Of a stretch of 64,000 nucleotides of DNA, positions 1 to 9,700 are shown in pieces. Position 1 is the stretch's first letter; the number at the start of each line of letters is the position of its first letter. A program made the translations under genes and the position numbers. Below the pieces are notes generated by a model that was given only the letters and a program-made list of their open reading frames with translations, had not been told where the DNA came from and did no database searches. Source of the DNA: Schistosoma mansoni (Eukaryota; Platyhelminthes; Trematoda; Strigeidida; Schistosomatidae); contig NC_031500.1 in the NCBI RefSeq assembly GCF_000237925.1, forward strand, positions 2,890,185 through 2,954,184, read 5' to 3'.

Positions 1-918
1 TTTTCATATACAGAGAGACAAACTCAGAGAAATGACAGGATTCCACCAGTTTTGGTGCACGAAAATCCGATTACGGCTGCAATAAATGAGATTACAAAAG
101 CTGAAGTTTTATCAGAATATTTTAGCGAAGGGATTTTTATGGAGGTGGTGAACAAGCAACATTTAATTGTTATCATAACAGCTTGCCGACGAATCATGTG
201 ATAATTGAGAAAGGAATCGTCTTATGACTACTTCGATATATCAAACCAGACGATTCCAGCAGTCCTGATGGTATTTGTCTTAAAATTATGGAAGCCATGT
301 AGAATGCATTCGCTGAGCCTCTGGTCACACTGTTCGATATGTCGTTGCGGTGGTCCAGACTGCCAAGAGACTGGAAAGACTCAGTAATCAGTTCTTTGTA
401 TAAGACTGGGAGCAGAGACTTATTTAGTAACTATCGACCTTTTAGTCGGACCCGTGTAGTTGTCCAACTAATGACAAGGACTATTCAAATGGTTATTTTT
501 AAACTATGTGGAGGGCATAATCTTTTATCCGGGGAATAGCACGGTTTCATTAAAAGCTTATCATGTTTGACAGATCTGCTCACTGCAAGATAAAATTGGG
601 CTGCACCAGAAGATAGAAATATTCCTGGAGATGCAATCTTCACACTTCTAGGTAAAGCCTTTGACAAGGTAACTAATCTGGGTCTTAAATAAAAACTGCA
701 AAGTTTCGGAATTCGTTATAAACTCTTAAACTGGACAAGTGACTTTCTCTATGATAGGAGACAGAAGGTAAGGGCAAATGGAGCTCTCTCAGAATGTTAA
801 CCTGTAAAAAGTGGAGTTCTCCAGGGTCAAATTGTTGGTCCTCTTCTTTTTTTGATCCGTGCGAATGAATTACCAAGTCTAGTTGTTATATCCCGTGGAG
901 ATTTATGAATGGCGACTT
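1..918 (+). mobile_element. CR1-type LINE fragment (reverse transcriptase part)
   Basis: Broken non-LTR retrotransposon running in from the left edge. Conceptual peptides show the segment before the reverse transcriptase and its first blocks: NPITAAINEITKAEVLSEYF near 61-120, LPRDWKDSVISSLYKTGSRD near 360-420 followed by a degenerate NYRPFS block, then a region near 820-900 corresponding to the GxLQGxxxGPLLF block. Reading frames are broken by stops and shifts and no catalytic YxDD block is seen. It ends where a TG...CA LTR begins at 919. A collinear inverted copy lies at 27740-28657. The family call rests on the pattern of the endonuclease-RT linker and the DWK/YK.GSR block. Confidence 0.7.
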
Positions 919-1581
919 TGTGAACTATTTGTGGGCCAATATGATATGTATATTTCCTGTTGTGTAAGTGGTAAGTAACTAAACTATTCATATTCGTGTC
1001 CCTCTTATTATAAGCTTTATTTTGATCTATAAACTATTATTATATGATTTACCATTATTGAGTTATCTCCAGTCTATTGATTACTGTTCCCCCCTATTCA
1101 CAGCCACATTTGGCCAAAACTCGTAAAAATGTTATTTTCTATTTTGTGGTACGATGTGGTTAGTTTGTTTTGTATAGAAACCCAGCATGTTTGAGAACAA
1201 TGATTCATATTGTGGAGGCTGTTATTGGTGTTGTGGACTTAACTGGCTGGGCTAGGCAGAAAGCAGGACTGATAAGTACTCAAGCCTGCTCACACGGCTT
1301 TTTGCATCATTCGGCGATCAATAAATTCACTGCTCTCCAATTGGCCGTCAAACAGGGCACGCACGCACTTAATCGATATAACAGTAGTAAAGTCATCCAT
1401 TCTACTCTTCTCCGATGATATAAAGATTTAGAGACTCACACACAATATGTCAGATATAATAATACCACAAGATGACCCTCAATCATTGCTTAAATGGATG
1501 GGCAGTTCGTCCTTATAAGTAAACTCTTAAAAGAGTAGGAAGATGCAATAAAATAACTGCGACGATTCGTATCACTACACA
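919..1581 (+). mobile_element. Solo LTR-like unit (663 bp), left copy
   Basis: A 663-bp block that begins TGTGAACTATTT and ends ACTACACA, the TG...CA ends expected of an LTR. It sits between a CR1 LINE fragment and the 3' end of an RTE LINE, with no internal retroelement coding sequence beside it. The same block, at equal length, is present inverted at 27077-27739. No matching 5-bp flanks are visible, but the two flanks are different elements. Calling it a solo LTR is inference from its ends. Orientation is not established. The only open frame (1170-1418) is short and resembles nothing known to me. Confidence 0.5.
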
Positions 1582-1697
1582 GCAGGCGGAGTTACTAACT
1601 AAGGCCTGTTACTCCCAATGGAGCATAGGCCGCCGACCGACATTCTCCAACCCACTCTGTCCTAGGCCTTTCTAGTTCTATCCAGTTGTTGTTATTG
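1582..1697 (-). mobile_element. RTE-type LINE 3' end fragment
   Basis: Read on the minus strand this matches the last ~110 bp of the RTE-like LINEs at 19450-19566 and 26955-27067: [17 protein letters not shown] coding, then the tail around CCATTGGGAGTAACAGGCC and TTAGTTAGTAA. It is cut on its 5' side by the Penelope-like element that starts at 1698. Several bases differ from the 26962-27067 copy, although the adjoining LTR and CR1 parts look identical. Confidence 0.65.
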
Positions 1698-1794
1698 TTA
1701 GTGTAGAGCCATGATGAAAAACTAATTGAAAAGAAATTTCTTCGCTCGATTCGTTCCTTTTTAATTAACAAATGTCAAAATGGGAATTTTCACT
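1698..1794 (+). repeat. Left terminal repeat of the Penelope-like element
   Basis: 97-bp direct repeat matching 4533-4629. It contains the first ATG of the element frame (1780) and a hammerhead-like arrangement at 1706-1747: GAGC, CATGATGA, GAAA, a palindromic GAAATTTC, TTC, then GCTC complementary to the first GAGC. Hammerhead ribozymes are known in the terminal repeats of Penelope-like elements. Here the core has one extra base relative to CTGATGA with C kept, and stem II is weak. Confidence 0.75.
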
Positions 1795-2475
1795 TTATTA
1801 AAATGTTCTGAGCAATCATTTGCCCTAAAGGTTCTCAACGAGTATCTGAAGTATAGCACAAGGCTCAGTGAAGCGAAAACAAATGTTGATTTTATAAAGC
1901 AGTGCATTGAAACCAACTTGTATCCCAAATTGTATTGGAAATCTTTACGTCGCTCTGGAGTTCGACCAAATGGAATGACTCTCAAACGCTATGCGCTTAA
2001 TCAAATCGATTATCTAAATTCATATATTACCAAGATGTCAAGAAATGTCAACGAGCGAATTTACGCGGTTGAAGAGCTCCCTGTTAAGTTAAGAAAACAA
2101 TATCTGGACTATGTTAAGCTGGTGGTGAACTCAAGAAAAGAAACGAAAAATATGAAACTTATGAAATATCTAGACAAACAGGTTCCAGAAATGAAATTCC
2201 CACCTAATCCAGATCAGTACGTACACAATTTTTCCAGTATAAAGCTTGATATGACTGAGTTAGAAGCGTTATCATTAGGCCCTAAGTTTTGTGATTTTAA
2301 GAAGACGGTTAATAAGATGGACGTCGAAATTCAGTTTGAAAATCTGTATGCCCAAACGGCAGAATTAGTATCTTCTTCAAAAGATAATGTCGAAAGTTTC
2401 AAATAAACACTAGTGGACTGTTGCTTTAGATACTTAAATCATGGACATAGTTCGAAAGGAATTTTGACGAATAAA

Positions 2476-3560
2476 CATAAGGAAGCTCTAAGAAAACTTA
2501 AAACTAATGACAATAAATTAATCACTAAACCAGACAAAGGTTATGGGATAGTACTCATGGATAAAAACAACTATATAAACAAGATGAAAGCCCTTTTAAA
2601 TGATCAAAGTAAATTTCAGAAACTAGTAGTGAAGAATGACTTGGCAGACAAGATTGAAAAGCAAATAATAGATTCGTTGAAACAAATCAAACAACAGAGT
2701 TTTATCTCAAAAAAAGTGTTCGAAATGTTAAAACCTACAGGAACGATCACACCACGGCTATATGGCTTGCCAAAAATACATAAAAGTGGCTTGCCCCTTC
2801 GACCCGTTTTAGATATGAATAACTCAGCCTACCACACTATAGCAAAATGGTTGGTGCAAATTCTCAAACCACTCCACAAGGAAATTGTTAAACATAGTGT
2901 CAAGGATTCCTTTGAATTTGTCAATAATATAAAAAATTTATCGCTCAAGAATAAATTTATGATATCATTAGATGTAACGTCCCTATTCACCAACATTCCT
3001 CTACTTGAAACGGTATATTTTATTTGTAATGAATTAACAGAGAGGAACTTAGAAACGGTAATTCCCGTATCCGCAATAAAACAGCTAATTCTTAGATGCA
3101 CAATGAATGTTCAATTCCGATTTGACAATGAGTATTATAGACAATGGAATGGGGTAGCCATGGGGTCACCATTGGGCCCTATACTGGCAGACATTTTTCT
3201 GGCAAAACTAGAAAATGGTCCACTCAATGACACAATTAGCCATCTAACATCATATTGTCGCTATATAGATGATACCTTCATAGTATTAGAAAAAGAACAT
3301 GAAAAGGAGAACATCCTTAATATATTTAATAATATCCACCCATCAATTACGTTTACACTAGAAGAAGAACAGAATGGTAGTATATCGTTTTTAGATGTCC
3401 AACTAACCAGAAGAGTAGATGGAACATTAAAAAGAGGATTACATAGAAAATCCACAGTTGGACAGTACACTCATTTCTATAGCGCAGTACCAATGAAATA
3501 CGAAAGAAACCTAATAAAGATCCTAACTCATCGTGCTAGAATGATTTGCTCTGATGACAT
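2476..3560 (+). mobile_element. Reverse transcriptase domain of the Penelope-like element
   Basis: Penelope-type RT. Visible blocks in order: TKPDKGYGIVLMDK (near 2527), TPRLYGLPKIHKSGLPLRPV (near 2749), SLDVTSLFTNIP (near 2965), GVAMGSPLGPILADIFL (near 3150), and the catalytic YIDDTF (near 3262) where Penelope-like elements have a Y.DD motif. SFLDVQLTR follows near 3390, with the HRKSTV thumb region after it. All catalytic aspartates are present. Confidence 0.9.
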
Positions 3561-3829
3561 TATTTTAGATGAATTGATCAATATTTGAAACTTGCTTAGT
3601 AGGAATGGGTACCCAATGAAATTCATCGACAAACACATGACGGAGACTAAGAGAATGACAAGGGTACCTACTGTTCCGAAGAAGGTACTGTTCCTAAAGT
3701 TACAATTCTTAAATGATGCTACGGAAGAAATCTTGACACAGAGGTTAAGAAGGGCAGTACAGAAAACATTTAACGCAGCCCGACTTAGTACCGTCTTCTA
3801 CAACCGCCCCACAATAAGAACTGTTAATA

Positions 3830-4203
3830 AAGACAAATTGCCTGAATTCTCCACATCTATGTGTATTTACCAATTCAACTGCTCCTGTGGAGCCAGTTAT
3901 ATAGGGCGTACAATTCGGCAAGTTCGTCAACGAATAACAGAACACCATCCGTCGTGGTTGACCAAAGGACAGGTAAAGGGGATTAAGAGTTCTATTCTCG
4001 CTCACTTGGTGGACACAGGTCATCAGGTTGAACTGAATAAAGCTTTTAAGGTTATCTACCATATTCCATCAAATTTGCCACATGGTTTACGAGCTCGTCT
4101 ATTGCACATAGCTGAAGCCATCGCAATTCATATTCACAAACCGAACCTTTGTATCCAAAAGAAGTTTGTACAACCACTCTCGCTAACTTGGCCATCGGTA
4201 TAG
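3830..4203 (+). mobile_element. GIY-YIG endonuclease domain of the Penelope-like element
   Basis: C-terminal endonuclease region. Key features are the Cys pair in NCSCGASYIGRT (near 3880, the YIG half of the motif), the following RQRITEH block, the small histidine-containing LAHLVDTGH (near 4000), and a terminal helix with AEAIAIHIHKPNLC. This domain fused C-terminal to RT defines canonical Penelope-like elements. Confidence 0.85.
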
Positions 4204-4629
4204 CGGAGCTTGTAGCATAATTTCGGTAAACAATTATCTTATTCCTTCCATTTTTGTATTTTGTATTTTACTTATTCTCTTCATTCGTCTCTTGATTCTT
4301 ACATAACTACTATATTACTGACCATTCATCAAAATATTTTGTTAGTTCTTTCTTCTCTTTTTTTCAATATATTATGCAACGTAGAAACTGATTGATTTTC
4401 GAATAATAACTTTGATTAGTATTATTCCTTCTCTTCCAATTAATGTTAGTTTATAATCGATGTCATTATATAATAATTACGTAACGTATCTACTCCATGA
4501 GTGTTATTTAATTATTGTAAATCACATATATATTAGTGTAGAGCCATGATGAAGAACTAATTGAAAAGAAATTTCTTCGCTCGATTCGTTCCTTTTTAAT
4601 TAACAAATGTCAAAATGGGAATTTTCACT

Positions 4630-4792
4630 ATTCAAATGGTTATTTTTAAACTATGTGGAGGGCATAATCTTTTATCCGGGGAATAGCACGGTTTCATTAA
4701 AAGCTTATCATGTTTGACAGATCTGCTCACTGCAAGATAAAATTGGGCTGCACCAGAAGATAGAAATATTCCTGGAGATGCAATCTTCACAC
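4630..4792 (+). mobile_element. 163-bp CR1 LINE piece, duplicate of 483-645
   Basis: Directly follows the right terminal repeat of the Penelope-like element and matches 483-645 with no difference seen. It begins ATTCAAATGG and ends CTTCACAC, then joins abruptly to reversed gypsy sequence. It is too long to be a normal target-site duplication and the left flank of the Penelope-like element is a different sequence. Confidence 0.8.
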
Positions 4793-6060
4793 GTGTAAGT
4801 AAATCCTCTGTGCAGCATTTCCGAAACTGAAAGTTGTGCGCAAAATTTTGTGCAGTAGTAAATGAACGATGATAGCGGTTTTGTGAATATTCGTCTCTAG
4901 CCATGTGAGTTCGGTTATACGCTTGAACCCAATTGATTTTTGAAAACGCAGCTGTGCCTTGTATGATACCTGTCAGGTTGCAAACGTGCGGCAATGAGTA
5001 GCGGTCACGAGTGGTTTTTTGCATTGAGTCGCTGATAGTCACCAGTTCGATATCAGTGGTTGTTGCAATTTTAAAGGAATATTTACAAAGGAGTGCTCAT
5101 GGGCTGTTCGATGGCCGAATGATTTTTCATTCCATCATGTGGTCAAATTCGCTTTTAGCCAACCTCAACTCCTCGAGAGCTAGTTGGCGAGCTCTCAATG
5201 GTACAAATTGTCCTGTAGTAGTGATGTGGTGTCTAACATTGCTGGTTACGCACGGCGATTCCGGTCGCGTTTGGTACAGTTCTGGGTGCTTGTCGAGTAT
5301 CTGTTGATAGTACAAGCCGATCACATGCCAAACAGTGAATGGAGAAAATCTAAAACCGAGAAATGAAGGTACACAAACGGAGAGCTTATATGGCCATCTA
5401 CCGATTTCCATTTACGCGTGTTGGTGAGTAGATTACAGCGTTGTAACAGATGCATATCAGTGTCCGGCATAGAAACATCTGCACTAACGAGGATCCAGTG
5501 GATGAGTTTGCGTAAAGCCATGTTAAGATACACATACCATTCACCATATGTGGCTATCGGTTTTCCACTTGGCGTTTATAGGTTAAAAACCGGCTCGTGA
5601 TGTCGGTCGGTTGCTGGAAGAATTCTAACTTCTATGGCAGCGTAGACAGGCTAGCGAACTTTCGTCATCATATCGGTGGTGTACATCAGATGGCTATATT
5701 TACCGTCTACGGTTGCGGCCAACGCGTGTCGGATGACTCGGAGGACTGAGAATTTACGAATCGGTGTTCCAAATCACATCAGGCTCGCCACGAAAGATGC
5801 TACAAAAATTCGGAATTAGACGACGCTTTTATCATCGAAAGATGCCAACTCAGTCAAACTAGAAGTCAGAAATAAAGGAGTTCGAAGATTTATTTGGAAA
5901 ATTATCGGTATGTCAAGGAAAATTTGGTCCGAGCTAGCTAATAATTTAAGGCGATGCATAGTTCTACGTATCCACTCATGATCTGGTGCGGATACGGGAC
6001 CGACAGCCTTCAGCTAGGTGAATCTGGTGAAAGTAATGATGGTCAGCCTCAACGTCGAAG
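4793..6060 (-). mobile_element. Ty3/gypsy LTR retrotransposon fossil (protease to RT)
   Basis: Reverse-strand remnant of a gypsy pol region. From right to left it shows a protease-like part (ADVSMP and LLQRCNLLT, near 5400-5650), then the linker with ILDKHPELYQTRPE and GQFVPLRARQLALEELRLAK (near 5140-5300), then RT with DRYSLPHV and AFSKINWVQAYNR (near 4860-5010). The part above about 5700 is less certain and may be gag or upstream pol. No LTR was found for this copy. It is a degraded fossil with several breaks. Confidence 0.75.
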
Positions 6061-6767
6061 ACTTCGAGAGCTATTTTTTTTCGGTTATTTTACCTCTACA
6101 TTTTACTGACCACACAACTAGTTTGGTAATTTACATCTGTCGTTGTCAAGAACGTATCTAGCACATATCACTCCTAATCTGCAAATTAATATTAGGATGC
6201 TCTTCTATGTCTATTTCGCTTAAAATTTCCAGATTTGCAATTTTGGTTTTAGATATCAACCTACACGCCAAAACATTCCTTGTGCCTGTACGAAGTATAT
6301 AATGTTGATAAAAATTTAAAACCATCAGTCAGTTTGCTTTAACATACTTTTCAAACTGTAAGACTATCAAATTCAGTTTCACATAATGTTTGTTTGTTCA
6401 AATACGGTGCAGTCGTCCCACTCGATAGAAGAGTTTTGGCGGCATTCTGCCAGTAGTGCCGTTGCTCAAGATAATAAAGTTCATACTATTGTGTGAACCC
6501 TAGAAATACAAAATCAGTTAGGGCTTTTGATGAGGTTTGTAGCTCTTAGTTTCAAATGCATGGATTGCGATGTTAAGTAACAGTGTAATAACCAATGTAT
6601 TTAGGACTGGTGTGTTTGCTCTCGGCAGACGTAAGCAACTAAGTTATTTTAGGTATTCCTGTATTCGTTAGTCGTCACTGAGTGCTAGTTCGTTGTACTG
6701 TAGTCGTGTTTTCTGAATATTCACAATTGGTTCGTGTATCCATTTTAGCATTGTTAGCAGCCAATCA
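6061..6767 (+). promoter_or_regulatory. Upstream region of the CCCH zinc-finger gene
   Basis: About 700 bp of non-repetitive AT-rich DNA between the gypsy fossil and the first ATG of the zinc-finger gene. It presumably holds the promoter and 5' untranslated region. I see no clear TATA box, motif or transposon match. Confidence 0.3.
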
Positions 6768-9700
6768 ATGACCTCTATTGATTTCGAGGAAGGGGAAGTT
6801 GAAGATTTAAGTGGCTCAGACCATGAGGATTCCGGTCACGAGTACACAGACTATGATCCAACAAAGTATTTTGACTTATTTCTGTACATAACCTTCACAG
6901 AGTTAGTCTTTATAAGTCGTCAAAGCGCAAACGTCACACTCAGCGTAATGCTGATAGGTCCAGGTGTTCTCGTCGAGAATCAACTGTTTTGTTGGGTCTC
7001 CGAGCTGTTGAGCTTCCACATGTGGATGGGCGGAATGCAAACAGTAAGCGCTCCAAAGAGCGTAGTAAGCTACCATTACTTGAATTCCTGTCTGAAGACG
7101 AAGATGATACTTACTTAATGAGCCATGAGGAACCTGTAAGTCCTGTTACCTCTGACATGATTCATGTGAAAGGATAAGACAAAGTCATCTGAAGGCACTC
7201 GTAAGAGAAAAAAACGGAGGAAAGATGGTCCTCATAAATCTGCTTCTCAATCTAGGTGTAAATATTATATGGATGGTCGTTGTAGCAAGGTTTGTTCTTT
7301 TGTATGAGTTCCACATATGAATAGGGGGGTTCTTGCCCATTTCTTCATGATTTTACACCAGCAAAGAAAAATGAACTGTGCAAGTTTTATGCTGTTGGTA
7401 TGTGTTCCAAAGAGTCTGCGTGTTCGTTTTTACATGGTGAATTTCCGTGCAAGTTCTTCCATCTGACGAATGATTGCCATCATGGTAGTGACTGCAAGTT
7501 TTCACACGCTCCTCTAACAGAATTCACACGCTCTTTGTTAGAAAAAATATCCTCAAAGGTTAGCTTAACATTTATTGTCAACCAACTTTCATCAGCATAG
7601 CGTTGATCGCTGTTCTAAACCCGGGCTTGTACGACAACATGACTCGAAACCCTTTATGAGTGGCCGTCCGAGAAACGATGATCATGGTGACGTTGATTAC
7701 AGATTTGACCAGAATCTCCCACAAATGTGAGTTAATGAGGCATGCTACCAATCGATTTCTTGTTTGTTGTCGCTTTTCATATGATAAATTCTTATTGGTG
7801 CCTAATATTTTGATGTAACTCCTATCTGTTCTTATATCACATATTAGCAAAACTAAGCTTTTGATATGTGAAGTTAGGTTCCCTATCATATTATTTGGGA
7901 CGTTTACGACTTATGTCCCTTTCGTTATTAAATGAACCTTTGGGACAGCTATATTTAATGCATCGTAAATCTGAAACCTTTTTAAACAAGACGTAAGTAT
8001 TTTAACCATTTTTATGTATTTAATTGATAATAACGATCACTCGCAGTGAATATTAAGACAGTGAATTTTGTAGTTCAAAACATACATATTTAGTGCTCTG
8101 TATTATGGGATGGCTAACATGATTTTCTTTATGTTGGACCGTACGCTGGTGGCGCATATGTATCTGGTGCCCCTTTGTACCAATATGTATGTGTTTAAAT
8201 AAATAAATAAATAAAGACTGTACGCTATTGAGTTCTATCACTGAAATTTACTTAATGTACATATTATTTAGCAGTTGGTTTGCAATATGTGCTTTAAATA
8301 AGATGGATCGGTGCTTATCCTACTAGCTCAAACAAATTACACATAATTATTGCTTTACATTGTCTTTCCTCATAGAGGATTTGAGTGATACCACACAGAT
8401 GTTTATCAGAGTCGCCATTCTCACCAAAGTTTGGTCTTGGTGTTCGCCAAAGCTATGCTTACTACTCAATACTATATCGGTTTGTGGTATTAAGTACTGT
8501 GGTGAATAGTCGCGTTACAGTTGCTAACGTGATTTATTATTTGTGGTGCATTTTTGATGCACCACTCAATGAAACTGAAAACTAGCTACGCCAGTTGTAC
8601 TCGCTTTTTTTTCTAATGCTGAAATTTTAATGGAGAAACAGTTGTTTTGAGAAGAAAATGTATGTCTGTTACTGATTCCCTATTGTATTGAGTAAGTTAG
8701 TGAGCTGTGTTATGAGTTTTATTTTCTCTAAAATCTTGTTACACAAGTTGAACTTTAACTGCCTGTCAAAAAATTGAAATATAAGTAATTATATGTTCCT
8801 AGCATAATTTCTGGAAATCGAAAATAGACTGATAGGTTGTTGTTAACTTTTGTTACTTGGATTCTGTATCACTGAACTACTACAATTCTACTGATTTGAA
8901 AATGTATACCCATAATTCCACTACTACTCAAGGCTACATAAAAGATTCCCTTGTTCCGAGCTTATTTTATTACTTTAAGACTAGCTCACGTACATTTTCA
9001 AATCACTGCTTCACATCCAAAAGCTCAGGTTCCGTTATTTGGTCAAATATTTTAGTATCACCATTCATAGCTTTTACACAACCTGTTCCGGTCATTATTC
9101 TTTGTAGCATGTGTAGTGCACAGCTACTTCAGCCAATAAATGCGTTTCCATCCAGTCAAGCTGTACATTGGAGATTTTGGTTAACAAGTACATGGTGACT
9201 CAGTAATGTCACATGCACTACGTTACTAGTTACTTGTGGATTTGTTTTGGCCGACATTTTTAGTGTCTAATTAGGTTAAAGAATAAACTTCGGAGTAGTA
9301 TGGAAAAGATTACTAATCTTTTCTGTTACTCATGTGAACAGTTATTAAGGGACCTTGTTAGCTAAATACATATCGGCAGGAATACAAAAACCCGTTTGTT
9401 ACTCATTAATCTACACCAATTATCACAAGCAAGTATTCAGGGTCCTAATACATGGCTTAATTTGTTCGATAGTTGTGTCTTGCTTTGGAGCGAAGAAATA
9501 AATGGCGTTATAAGGTCACAGATACCCTTACAATACCCACTTCTGTACAAAAAAGTTATACAACCAATTTATTAAGCATTGGTGTATTTATTCAGATTTC
9601 AGGCATACGGTGTAGAGGCATAAACTACTGAACGGATGCCCAAAATAGTAGATACAGTGGGATGCGAACCTCTAACCTACTAGTCAAAAACCAAGTGGCT

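Larger units (their letters stand above)
1698..4629 (+). mobile_element. Penelope-like element with direct terminal repeats
   Basis: Retroelement of about 2.9 kb bounded by 97-bp direct repeats (1698-1794 and 4533-4629), differing at about one base in the stretch compared. One reading frame spans most of it: an N-terminal region, a reverse transcriptase and a C-terminal GIY-YIG endonuclease, the order diagnostic of Penelope-like elements. The frame starts inside the left repeat. It is broken by a small number of in-frame stops, so this copy is probably inactive, although its domains are well preserved and it looks young. The 3' noncoding part (4204-4532) is AT-rich. It interrupts an RTE 3' end on the left and abuts a CR1 piece on the right. 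Schistosomes are known to carry such elements. Confidence 0.9.

Noticed and set aside
1170-1418. 82-residue frame inside the 663-bp LTR-like block
   Set aside because: It occurs identically in both duplicate copies only because the DNA is duplicated, and it matches no retroelement protein.
8857-9198. 113-residue open frame in the large intron of the zinc-finger gene
   Set aside because: No recognisable motif, no fitting splice sites, and the flanking exons already join in phase.
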